Positions 44,306 through 52,685 of a stretch of 64,000 bases of DNA are shown piece by piece. The position numbers were made by a program, and so were the translations under genes. Position 1 is the first letter of the stretch. Each line of letters opens with the position of its first letter. Origin of the DNA: Rhodoferax ferrireducens (GTDB lineage Bacteria; Pseudomonadota; Gammaproteobacteria; Burkholderiales; Burkholderiaceae_C); assembly GCA_002083775.1 (NCBI GenBank), contig MTEI01000002.1:248001-312000 (forward strand). The letters run 5' to 3'. The notes beneath the pieces are model-generated. The model saw nothing but the letters and a program-made list of their open reading frames with translations, searched no databases and was not told where the DNA came from.

Positions 44306-47300
44306 CGGGCACCCAGCGCACGCTCAACCCGTTGACGCTCCCTTTGAGCGGCCTGCAACTCATCGAGGCCTCGGCTGGCACTGGCAAAACCTGGACGCTG
44401 GCGGCGCTGTATGTGCGGCTGGTGCTGGGTCACACACCGGGCTCAAGCAGCCTGGGCGTTGGCCTGGTTCCGCCACAGATTCTGGTGATGACCTTCACCG
44501 AAGCCGCCACCGCCGAGCTGCGTGAACGCATCCGCGAGCGCCTGGCGCTGTCAGCCCGGTTCTTTCAGACCGGCGACGCGCCCAAGGTGGATGATTTTTT
44601 GCGTGAACTGCGTGGCAGCATCGCGCCCGCGCACTGGCCACTGTGCGCCCAGCGGCTCGATTTGGCGGCGCAGTGGATGGACGACGCAGCCATCTTCACC
44701 ATCCACGGCTGGAGCAGCCGCATGCTCAAAACGCATGCCTTTGACAGCGCCAGCCTGTTCACCCAGAACCGCGTCGAAGACGGCGAGCGCCTGCAACTCA
44801 TTGCCACGCAAGACTATTGGCGGCACTGGTTTTACGGCTTGGAGACGAGCGCCCTGGCGGCCCTGAAGTCGGTGGGTGACACGCCGCAGGCGCTGCTCGA
44901 CAAGCTCAAAACCCTTTGGCGCGAGTCCGAACGTGCCCCACAAGAAGAGTTTGAGGCGCCCGTGCCACCCGATGTGTTGCTGGCGCGCTGGGTCGTGTGG
45001 CAGCAACAGCGGGAGGTGCTGGAAGCGCCAGCCCGGCAGGCCTGGGCAGCAGATGTGGTGCAAGCCATTCAGGATGTGGCGGCTACCAAAACCCTCAAAA
45101 ACTACCGCCCCCACTGGCTCGGCGGCTGGCTGGCCCAGATGGCCGACTGGCGCGACGGCGGCGAGATCGACCCGGTCACACTGGCCCGTTTCACCACCCC
45201 CACGCTGGTTGCCAAGGGGTGGGCCGCAGCGCAAAACTGGCCGGTGTTTGCGCAGTTGCAGGCGCTGTCGGACCACCTGGCCGCCGAGCCCGACGTGGTC
45301 ACCGGGCTGCTGGCCCATGCTGCACAAGAGGTGCACCGTGCCTACCAGCGCGCCAAGGCGCAGGCCGCGCAGTTTGACTTTTCAGACCTGCTGCAAAACC
45401 TGTACCACGCGCTGCAGGCGCCAAACGGGCGGCTGGCAGCAGCCATTCGCGCCCAGTACCCGGTGGCGCTGGTCGACGAGTTTCAGGACACCGATCCATG
45501 GCAGTTTGGCAGCTTGAGCAAAATTTATAGCTGCTCGCTCAATGTGGATAAGGGCTGTAGCCTGTTTTCAATGGATCGTCATTGCGGGCCAGACCCGCAA
45601 TCCATGGCTTCAGTCGAATGGATGCCGGATCAAGCCCGGCATGACACCAAGAGATCGGGCTCTTCGACAACGCTGGGTGATACCCGGGCTGATGTGCTTG
45701 CCGTGCCAGGCGCCGACGGCGGCCTGATCATGATTGGCGACCCCAAGCAGGCCATCTACAGCTTTCGCGGTGCCGATCTGGCCACCTACTTGCGCGCCCG
45801 TGAGCAGGCGCAGGGCATCTACAACCTGCCGGGCAATTACCGCTCCACACCGGGCGTGGTGGCGGCGGTGAACCAGGTGTTTGGCAGCGCCAGCCAGCCG
45901 TTTGGCAGCGTGCCGTTTGTGCCGGTGGTCGCTTGCAATCCGTCGGTGGTGCCGCTGCAAGTCGCCAGGCAGCCACAGAAAGCGATGACGGTCTGGCATT
46001 TGCCATTTGCCAAAACCCCGACCAAAGACGAGGTGTTGAGCCAGATGGCTGCCGTATTCGCCAGCCAGATGGTGGCGCTGTTACAAAGTGGCGCGGCGCA
46101 AAGTGGCGACATGGCGGTGCTGGTGCGCAACTGGACTGAAGCGGCGGCCATCCGCACGGCCTTGTCGCAGCGCGGCGTGCGCAGCGTGTATTTGTCGGAG
46201 CGCAACAGCGTCTATGACAGCCAACAGGCAAAAGACCTGTGGCGCATTCTGCGTGCGGTGGCCAGCCCGGGCTCAAACCGGCTGGTGCGCGCTGCGCTGG
46301 CCACGCCGAGCTGGAGTCTGGCCTGGGGCGAGCTCGATGCCCTGTTTGCTGACGAAGCCGCCTGGGACACGCTGGTCGAGCAGTTCTTGCAGTGGCAGCG
46401 CATCTGGCGCGCGCAGGGCTTTTTGCCGATGCTGTATCGCCTGTTGCACGACCAGGGCCTGCCCAAGCGTCTGCTGCAAAACCCGACGCTCGGCGAACGG
46501 GCGTTGACCAACCTGCTGCACCTGGGCGAATTGCTGCAAGCCATCAGCCTGCAGGTGCAAGGCGAGGGCGCGTTGATCCGGTATCTGGAAGAGCAGTTGC
46601 GCCGCCCACAAGCCAGCGGCGAGGCTGCGCAACTGCGGCTGGAAAGTGATGCCAATCTGGTGCAGGTGGTCACGCTGCACAAATCCAAGGGGCTGGAGTA
46701 CCCGCTGGTGTTTTTGCCGTTTGTCTCGCTGTACCGCGCCGAGGACAAGGACAGTGGCCGCCCGGATGTCGAGCGCCTGAGCGAAGACATCCGCCTGCTG
46801 TATGTGGCGCTGACCCGCGCCAAACAGGCGCTGTGGCTGGGTGTGGCGCAGGTCAAGGGCGATGTGGACGGCAAAACGCCGCAGGTCAAAAGTGCCTTGT
46901 CAGCCTTGCTGAACCGCAGCGCGCCGGATGATCTGTGGGACAAACTGCAGGCTTGGGCCGGGGATGACATTGCGGTTTTGACCGCGCCTGAGCCGGATGA
47001 GGTCATCTACCAGCCGGTGGCCGAGGTCAAAACGTTCAGGCCCGCCCGCGTACCGCAACGCCTGATCCGCAGCCGCTGGTGGAGCGCCAGCTTCAGCGCC
47101 CTGACGCGTGACTTGCCGCACGGCCCAGCGGCATCCGGCGCATCACCGACGCAAAGCGAGCGCGACGAGCAACTGCAGGACGCGCAACTCGACAGCCAAG
47201 CTGAAGAGTCTGGCTTTGGTTTGGCTGTCATCCCGGACGCGATCCGGGATCCAGTTTTGACGCCAGCCCCCGATCTGCTGACCGTAGCCCCCCTCTACAA

Positions 47301-48069
47301 CGACTTCCCCGCGGGCAGCCGATACGGCACGCTGTTGCACGACCTGCTGGAATGGCAGGCCACCCACGGCTGGCCCGCTGCAATCGACCCAGAAGCAGCT
47401 GACCCCCGCCACGCGCACGCCGTGCTGGCTACGCAGTGGCAAACCCTGCTGGCGCGGCAAAGCCAGCGGCACAATTTGAGCGTCGAGCACCGCGCCTTGC
47501 TGCCGGGCTGGGTGCGCCAAGTTATCACGTCAAATATGCCTATAGCCCTTATGGAAAAAGGGCAGACAGCTATTAATTTAGGGAATATCAACGCGCCCAA
47601 CCTATGGCCTGAGATGGGTTTCAGCCTGCCGGTGCACTGCCTGGGCAGCCAGCCGCTGGACGCGCTGATCACCCGCCACATTTGGCCCACCCAGCCGCGC
47701 CCGCCGCTGCAGCGCCGCCAGCTGGAAGGCATGTTGACCGGTTTCATGGACCTGGTGCTGCTGCATGAGGGGCGTTATTTCGTGCTGGACTACAAATCCA
47801 ACCGCCTGCCTGGCTACCTGCCCGCCCAGTTGCAGCAGGCGATGCTCGGCCACCGCTATGACGTGCAGGCGGCGCTGTACCTGCTGGCGCTGCACCGACT
47901 GCTGAAAAGCCGCTTGCCAGCTTACGACCCGCAAGTCCATCTGGGCGGCGCGTTGTACCTGTTTTTGCGTGGCATTGACCAGCCCGGCTGCGGTTTGCTG
48001 CACCTGCGGCTGCCGCTCGAATTGGTGCTGGCGCTGGACGCCGCCTTGGGTTCGGAGGGGTTGCCATGA
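44302..48069 (+). CDS. recB: Exodeoxyribonuclease V beta subunit RecB
   Basis: This 1255-residue UvrD-type 3'-5' helicase and nuclease has Walker A EASAGTGKTWTLAALY (~residue 20), TFTEAATAELRERI, motif II VDEFQDTDP (~390-399), motif III IGDPKQAIYSFRGAD (~475-490), HKSKGLEYPLVF and LLYVALTRAK, and the C-terminal nuclease with GFMDLVLL and VLDYKSNRL. The start follows the toxin gene by ATGA overlap; recD overlaps the end likewise. Three repeat blocks lie in frame: 45520-45645 (A+B+B) between motifs II and III, 47227-47252 (B) and 47530-47583 (A). Whether these inserts affect activity is unknown. Confidence 0.93.
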   Translation: MTGTQRTLNPLTLPLSGLQLIEASAGTGKTWTLAALYVRLVLGHTPGSSSLGVGLVPPQILVMTFTEAATAELRERIRERLALSARFFQTGDAPKVDDFLRELRGSIAPAHWPLCAQRLDLAAQWMDDAAIFTIHGWSSRMLKTHAFDSASLFTQNRVEDGERLQLIATQDYWRHWFYGLETSALAALKSVGDTPQALLDKLKTLWRESERAPQEEFEAPVPPDVLLARWVVWQQQREVLEAPARQAWAADVVQAIQDVAATKTLKNYRPHWLGGWLAQMADWRDGGEIDPVTLARFTTPTLVAKGWAAAQNWPVFAQLQALSDHLAAEPDVVTGLLAHAAQEVHRAYQRAKAQAAQFDFSDLLQNLYHALQAPNGRLAAAIRAQYPVALVDEFQDTDPWQFGSLSKIYSCSLNVDKGCSLFSMDRHCGPDPQSMASVEWMPDQARHDTKRSGSSTTLGDTRADVLAVPGADGGLIMIGDPKQAIYSFRGADLATYLRAREQAQGIYNLPGNYRSTPGVVAAVNQVFGSASQPFGSVPFVPVVACNPSVVPLQVARQPQKAMTVWHLPFAKTPTKDEVLSQMAAVFASQMVALLQSGAAQSGDMAVLVRNWTEAAAIRTALSQRGVRSVYLSERNSVYDSQQAKDLWRILRAVASPGSNRLVRAALATPSWSLAWGELDALFADEAAWDTLVEQFLQWQRIWRAQGFLPMLYRLLHDQGLPKRLLQNPTLGERALTNLLHLGELLQAISLQVQGEGALIRYLEEQLRRPQASGEAAQLRLESDANLVQVVTLHKSKGLEYPLVFLPFVSLYRAEDKDSGRPDVERLSEDIRLLYVALTRAKQALWLGVAQVKGDVDGKTPQVKSALSALLNRSAPDDLWDKLQAWAGDDIAVLTAPEPDEVIYQPVAEVKTFRPARVPQRLIRSRWWSASFSALTRDLPHGPAASGASPTQSERDEQLQDAQLDSQAEESGFGLAVIPDAIRDPVLTPAPDLLTVAPLYNDFPAGSRYGTLLHDLLEWQATHGWPAAIDPEAADPRHAHAVLATQWQTLLARQSQRHNLSVEHRALLPGWVRQVITSNMPIALMEKGQTAINLGNINAPNLWPEMGFSLPVHCLGSQPLDALITRHIWPTQPRPPLQRRQLEGMLTGFMDLVLLHEGRYFVLDYKSNRLPGYLPAQLQQAMLGHRYDVQAALYLLALHRLLKSRLPAYDPQVHLGGALYLFLRGIDQPGCGLLHLRLPLELVLALDAALGSEGLP
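45520..45645 (+). repeat. Composite A+B+B insert within recB
   Basis: Repeat A is at 45520-45569 (TTTATAGCTGCTCGC, then GATAAGGGCTGTAGCC), a short repeat B at 45578-45606 (CATTGCGGGCCAGACCCGCA) and a second B unit at 45619-45645 (GATGCCGG/CCGGCATGAC). It adds about 42 codons in frame. The TAG normally present in the A core in this frame (CTGCTAGCC) is changed to TCG here, so translation continues. Confidence 0.87.
47227..47252. repeat. Repeat B within recB
   Basis: GTCATCCCGGACGCGATCCG plus GGATCC, an inverted repeat ATCCCGGA/TCCGGGAT variant as in 11539-11592. Translated VIPDAIRDP, in the linker before the nuclease domain. Confidence 0.8.
47530..47583 (+). repeat. Repeat A within recB
   Basis: TGCCTATAGCCCTTATGGAA, then AAAGGGCAGACAGCTATTAA. 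Translated MPIALMEKGQTAINLG, in the same frame as the recC copy (PLALMNNGQVAME). Confidence 0.85.
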
Positions 48070-49988
48070 GCGCCGCTGTTTGGCTGGAGGCTGCCAAGAC
48101 TTTGCCTTTGAGTGCGCTGGACTTGGCGTTTGCGCAATACCTGCAGCAAGCCCAGCCCAGTGACAACGCGCACCATGCTTGGCTGGCGGCGCTGGTCAGC
48201 CACCAGTTTGGTCGCGGCCACGCCTGCCTGGATCTGGATGTGCTGCGCCACAGCGGCGTACTGGCGCTGGGTTGGGAGGCTCGTCTGCAAGACGCGTTGC
48301 CCCACGATCTGATTCAGGCCGCTGACAGCTTGCCTTGGACCCAAGGCCACGCCAGCCCGCTGGTGCTGGACGACCAGCGACTCTACCTGCGGCGCAACTG
48401 GCAGGCCGAGCAGAGCATCCGCGCATCGATCCTGGCGCGGCTGGCCCAGCCGTGTGCGGTACCTGACGGCCTGGCCAGGGCGCTGGACAGCTTGTTTGCG
48501 CCAGCGCCCTGGCCCGGCGCTGAACCGTCTGGCATGGCGGCCAGTCCTGCACCCGAACCACCCTACATGCAGATACCTGCTGTGACAGCGGTGGCCCCCG
48601 ACTGGCAAACAGTGGCCTGCGCCATCGCCGCCCGGGGTCGTTTTACCCTGATCACCGGCGGCCCGGGCACTGGCAAAACCACCACCGTGGTGCGTCTGCT
48701 GGCTTTATTGCAGTCGCAAGCCACGCGACCGCTGCGCATCGCGCTGGCCGCACCCACCGGCAAGGCGGCGGCGCGCCTGGGTGAGTCGATTGCCCAGGCG
48801 GTCAAAAAGCTGCCAGCCAGCATGCAGGCGCATATTCCGACCCAGGCGCAAACCCTGCACAAGCTGCTGCAGGTGCGCGCAGCCGTGCAAGCCATACCCG
48901 CGCCCGAACTGGCGCTGGACGCGGTGGTGGTGGACGAAGCCTCGATGATTGACCTGGAACTGATGGCCCGCCTGATGCAGGCAGTGCCACTCTCGGCCAG
49001 TCTGATCCTGCTGGGCGACAAGGACCAGCTCTCCTCGGTGGAAGCGGGCGCCGTCATGGGGCAACTCTGCCAAGGTGCGCAAGCGGGTGGCTACAGCCCG
49101 GCCACCGCGCAGTGGGTTCAACAGACCACCGCTCAGGATGTCAGCGCCTGGTGTGGCACGGGCTCAGCCCTGGCCCAGCAAACGGTGATGCTGCGCCACA
49201 GCCACCGCTTTGCAGCCAATAGCCTCATTGGCCAGTGGGCCAGCGCGGTGAATGCCGGGGACAAACAGACGGTGACAGCGTTGTGGGAAAGCACGCCGCC
49301 CTGGTGCGCTGATCAGCTCCCCAGCGTGACACGGCTGCAGCCTGGCCCAGGCAGCCATGCAGACCTGGCAGCGCTGGTGCGCGCAGGTTGGCAGCCCACC
49401 CTGGCCAGCCTGCAAACCCTACAAACTGAGGCGGCAACCTGCAGTGATGCGCAGGCGCTGGCGCTGCTGCAAACCCTGAGCCGGTTTCAAACCCTGTGCG
49501 CGCTGCGCGAAGGCCCGTGGGGCGTGCTGGCGCTCAACCGCCACATCGCCCGGGCTTTGGGTTTTCCGCTGGATGGCTGGTACGCGGGTCGGCCGGTGAT
49601 GGTGACGCGCAACGACTACAACCTGGGGTTGATGAACGGTGACATCGGCCTGTGCCTGCCCACTGCGCGCGGGCTGCGCGTGGCGTTTGCCACACCCGGC
49701 CAGGACAATGGTCTGGGCCTGCGCTGGGTGCTGCCGAGCCGCCTGGATGCGGTGGAAACGGTGTTTGCCATGACGGTGCACAAATCCCAGGGTTCTGAAT
49801 TCGACTGGGTGGCGCTGGTGCTGCCAGACCGGGTTGCGCCAGTCTTGACCCGCGAGCTGCTCTACACCGGCATCACCCGCGCCAAACAGCGCTTAAGCTT
49901 GGTGGTGCCACAAGCGGGCGTGCTGCGCCAGGCGGTGGCGACCCGCATTTTGCGCAGCGGCGGTTTAACCATGGAGCATTTGCCATGA
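48066..49988 (+). CDS. recD: Exodeoxyribonuclease V alpha subunit RecD
   Basis: This 640-residue superfamily 1B 5'-3' helicase subunit has Walker A LITGGPGTGKTTTVVRLL (~residue 200), APTGKAAARLGESI, Walker B VVVDEASMIDLELMA, LLGDKDQLSSVEAGAV and the C-terminal motif TVHKSQGSEFDWVALVLP and LYTGITRAKQ. It is complete. The start overlaps the recB stop and the end overlaps the DUF3616 start, both by 4 bases, so all are likely translated from one message. Confidence 0.95.
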   Translation: MSAAVWLEAAKTLPLSALDLAFAQYLQQAQPSDNAHHAWLAALVSHQFGRGHACLDLDVLRHSGVLALGWEARLQDALPHDLIQAADSLPWTQGHASPLVLDDQRLYLRRNWQAEQSIRASILARLAQPCAVPDGLARALDSLFAPAPWPGAEPSGMAASPAPEPPYMQIPAVTAVAPDWQTVACAIAARGRFTLITGGPGTGKTTTVVRLLALLQSQATRPLRIALAAPTGKAAARLGESIAQAVKKLPASMQAHIPTQAQTLHKLLQVRAAVQAIPAPELALDAVVVDEASMIDLELMARLMQAVPLSASLILLGDKDQLSSVEAGAVMGQLCQGAQAGGYSPATAQWVQQTTAQDVSAWCGTGSALAQQTVMLRHSHRFAANSLIGQWASAVNAGDKQTVTALWESTPPWCADQLPSVTRLQPGPGSHADLAALVRAGWQPTLASLQTLQTEAATCSDAQALALLQTLSRFQTLCALREGPWGVLALNRHIARALGFPLDGWYAGRPVMVTRNDYNLGLMNGDIGLCLPTARGLRVAFATPGQDNGLGLRWVLPSRLDAVETVFAMTVHKSQGSEFDWVALVLPDRVAPVLTRELLYTGITRAKQRLSLVVPQAGVLRQAVATRILRSGGLTMEHLP

Positions 49989-51133
49989 ACCTGATCCACA
50001 CCCCTGATGCCCAGAACTGCTTGGTGCAGTCAGCAGCTTTCACGCGCGGCGCGATTTTGGCAGCAGCGGTAGCGCTGGGGCTCAGCGCCGTGGCGGGCGC
50101 TCAAACCGTAGCCCAAACCGCCGCCCAGGCCGCAACGGTGGTCGCCCCCAGTGACACCATCTGGGACAGCGGCGACGGTTTTACCTTTGATGTCAAAGCC
50201 AAAAAGCTGCAGAAAACCCGCCAGTCGGCCAGCGGCATCGCCTGCCATGTCAATAGCAACCAGCAGCGTATTTGCCTGGTGGTGTTTGACGAAGGCACCC
50301 AGGCCGGATTTGCCACGCTCTCCGATAGCACGCTGCGGCCCGACGCCAAACCGCTGCAGTTTGCTGGTGACCAGCAGGAACTGGACGCCGAAGCCGCTGC
50401 CGGCGATGGGCGCTACCTCTACATCACCGGCTCGCACGCCGTCAAACGCACCGATTGCGCCAACAACCCCGGTAGCCGCCATGTGCTGCGCCTGCCCTTG
50501 GACCCGGTCAGTGGTCGTGCCGCGCCCAGCCAAGCCGCAGATACTGGGCGTTTGTGGGACATCATGCAGACCCTGCCTGAATTGCAGGCGTTTTTGGGCG
50601 AGCGCAAATGCCTGGGCACCCAGCCGCCGCCCAAGGCACCCCTGTTAAAAGGGCAGCAGGGCATCAATATTGAAGGCCTGGCGCTGCAGGGTGGGCGGCT
50701 GGTGTTTGGTTTTCGTGGCCCGGTAATCGACGGTACCGCCTTGACCCTGGCGGTGGACGCCCAGGCGCTGTTTGAAGGGGGCGACGTCAAGCCGCAAGTC
50801 ACCCGGCTGGCGCTGGGTGCACACCGGGGCATTCGCGACATGGTGGCTGTGTCCGACGGCATCCTGCTGCTGGCCGGCCCCGACGACGATGGTGACAGCG
50901 CCAGCGTGGGCTGGGCGGTGTTCCATTGGGACGGCATGCCTGGCACCCGTGTGGTGAGCCCCAAGTTGCTGGCCCGGTTGGACCTGAGTGCGGTCAAACA
51001 GCGGTTTTGTGACGCTGAGATCAAACCAGAAGGGCTCACCGTGCTGGCCGAGACCCCACAGGATTACCAGGTGCTGGTGCTCTCGGACGGCCTGTGCGAC
51101 GGTGGGCCCCTGCTTTTCAAGGTGTCAAAATAG
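49985..51133 (+). CDS. DUF3616 domain exported protein
   Basis: This 382-residue protein has an N-terminal hydrophobic segment (about residues 19-38, GAILAAAVALGLSAVAGAQ) with a likely signal cleavage near AGA-QT, then a DUF3616 domain. Features include DVKAKKLQKTRQSASGIACH, GINIEGLALQGGRLVFGFRG and IKPEGLTVL, suggesting a beta-propeller-like fold. The function of DUF3616 is not known. It overlaps recD by 4 bases, which is odd for an exported protein and suggests simple operon packing or an unrecognised link. Confidence 0.75.
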   Translation: MNLIHTPDAQNCLVQSAAFTRGAILAAAVALGLSAVAGAQTVAQTAAQAATVVAPSDTIWDSGDGFTFDVKAKKLQKTRQSASGIACHVNSNQQRICLVVFDEGTQAGFATLSDSTLRPDAKPLQFAGDQQELDAEAAAGDGRYLYITGSHAVKRTDCANNPGSRHVLRLPLDPVSGRAAPSQAADTGRLWDIMQTLPELQAFLGERKCLGTQPPPKAPLLKGQQGINIEGLALQGGRLVFGFRGPVIDGTALTLAVDAQALFEGGDVKPQVTRLALGAHRGIRDMVAVSDGILLLAGPDDDGDSASVGWAVFHWDGMPGTRVVSPKLLARLDLSAVKQRFCDAEIKPEGLTVLAETPQDYQVLVLSDGLCDGGPLLFKVSK

Positions 51134-51196
51134 CGTTTGTTGGAACCGGCAGATGGGTTTCTGCCTGAAAGCCCTTGCGTTTACATTAGCGCCATC

Positions 51197-52597
51197 ATGA
51201 ACACATCCCAAGAACAGGCCGAGCAGCTCTTTGCCCAAAGCAGCAGCGAGATGCAGGCGGATCATTTTGATACGGCTGAAGCTTTGTTGGTCAAAGCCCT
51301 CAACATGGACCCCCGTCTGGCCGAGGCCCACGCCAACCTGGCGTGGCTGCTGGACCGCCGTGGTAGCGTCAGCGAAGCGGTGCGCCACTATGAGCTGGCC
51401 ATTGAATTGCAGCCCGACAACGCACGCATCCACCTTAATTTTGGTGCCACGCTGGCCGAGCTGAAGTTTTTTCATGCTGCTGAAGCGGCCTACCACAAGG
51501 CCTTGCTGGTGGACCCAACGCTGCCCGGCACATGGTGCAACCTGGGAGCGCTGCTGGCCCAAAATGGCCGAGACGATGAGGCTGAAACCATGCTCGGCAA
51601 AGCCTTGGCGCTTGATCCGGCACACGTGGCGGCCCATTTCAACCTGGCCTGCCTGCTGCTGCGCAAGGGACGTTTTGAAGAGGGCTGGCATCACTTGGAG
51701 TTCAGGGACTGGTACCACCCCGCCGAAGAGCGCCTGCGTTGCCGCCGCTGGAAAGGCCAGTCGCTGCAAGACCGCGTGGTGCTGGTAATGTGTGAGGCCG
51801 GTTTTGGCGACATGATCCAGTTTTGTCGTTATGTGGCGGTGTTGCGCGCGCAAGGCGCAGCCCAGGTGGACGTGCTTAGCCACCCTGATCTGAAGCCCTT
51901 GCTGCAAACGCTGGACGGCGTGGGCGATGTCTTTGCCATGGATGACGACACCAGCGCCAGCGACTGGGACTATTGGGTGCCGGTGATGAGCCTGCCACTG
52001 TATTCGGGCACCCGGCTCGACGCCATTCCGGCAGTCATTCCCTACCTCCAGGCACCGGCGGACCGTCTGGTGTATTGGCGCCAGAAGATCGACCAGCTGA
52101 GCCCCCGGCCCGGTCTGCGGGTGGGGCTGGTCTGGCACGGCAACCCGGCGTTTGAGAATGACGCCCAACGCTCTTTGCCCAGTGTTCAGACGCTGGCGCC
52201 GCTGTGGCGCGTGCCCGGGGTGCAGTTTTTCAGCCTGCAAAAAGGCAACGGCGAGCGCGAGGTGAAGCGTTTTCAGGCCACGCAGCCAATGACGGACTTG
52301 GCACCTGACCTGAAAGGCTTTGCCGACACCGCAGCCGCCATCGAGCAACTTGATCTGGTGATCAGTGTGGATACCGCCGTGGCCCATCTCGCAGCCGCGT
52401 TGGGCAAGCCCTGCTGGTTGCTGCTGCCGGCCTTCATGACCGATTGGCGTTGGCTGGAGGAGCGTACCGATTCACCTTGGTACCCGCAGGTGATGCGGCT
52501 GTGGCGTCAGCCCACAGGCAACGACTGGGCGCCGGTGGTGGCGCAGGTGCAAGCCGCGCTGCAGGCGTGGGCCCAACCCGTGAAGCCTGCCAACTGA
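51197..52597 (+). CDS. TPR protein with glycosyltransferase-like C terminus
   Basis: This 466-residue protein has about four tetratricopeptide repeats in residues 5-150 (ALNMDPRLAEAHANLAWLL, HYELAIELQPDNARIHLNFG, MLGKALALDPAHVAAHFNL). The second half resembles a GT9/ADP-heptose transferase fold ending with SVDTAVAHLAAALGKPCWLL and WRWLEERTDSPWYP. Such proteins glycosylate or assemble surface components; the acceptor is unknown. The start at 51197 gives an N-terminal TPR; a longer frame from 51137 is less likely since it runs through the intergenic gap. Confidence 0.8.
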   Translation: MNTSQEQAEQLFAQSSSEMQADHFDTAEALLVKALNMDPRLAEAHANLAWLLDRRGSVSEAVRHYELAIELQPDNARIHLNFGATLAELKFFHAAEAAYHKALLVDPTLPGTWCNLGALLAQNGRDDEAETMLGKALALDPAHVAAHFNLACLLLRKGRFEEGWHHLEFRDWYHPAEERLRCRRWKGQSLQDRVVLVMCEAGFGDMIQFCRYVAVLRAQGAAQVDVLSHPDLKPLLQTLDGVGDVFAMDDDTSASDWDYWVPVMSLPLYSGTRLDAIPAVIPYLQAPADRLVYWRQKIDQLSPRPGLRVGLVWHGNPAFENDAQRSLPSVQTLAPLWRVPGVQFFSLQKGNGEREVKRFQATQPMTDLAPDLKGFADTAAAIEQLDLVISVDTAVAHLAAALGKPCWLLLPAFMTDWRWLEERTDSPWYPQVMRLWRQPTGNDWAPVVAQVQAALQAWAQPVKPAN

Positions 52598-52627
52598 GCG
52601 CAACACGCGGGCAGTGGGGGCCTCTTC

Positions 52628-52685
52628 AAAAATCAAAAAGTAGAGCTGCTAGCCCTTACCTTATAAGGGCTAGACGGCATTTTCA
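52628..52685 (-). repeat. Repeat A copy giving the WS/DGAT stop codon
   Basis: AAGTAGAGCTGCTAGCCCTT, then TATAAGGGCTAGACGGCAT. Its plus-strand CTA at 52670-52672 is the TAG stop of the minus-strand acyltransferase gene, and the last residues ENAV are repeat-encoded. Confidence 0.82.

Noticed and set aside
50640-50680. Possible repeat A in the DUF3616 gene (TTAAAAGGGCAGCAGGGCATC)
   Set aside because: Only a half-match around AAAGGGCAG; the peptide GINIEGL is a known family signature, so coincidence is more likely.
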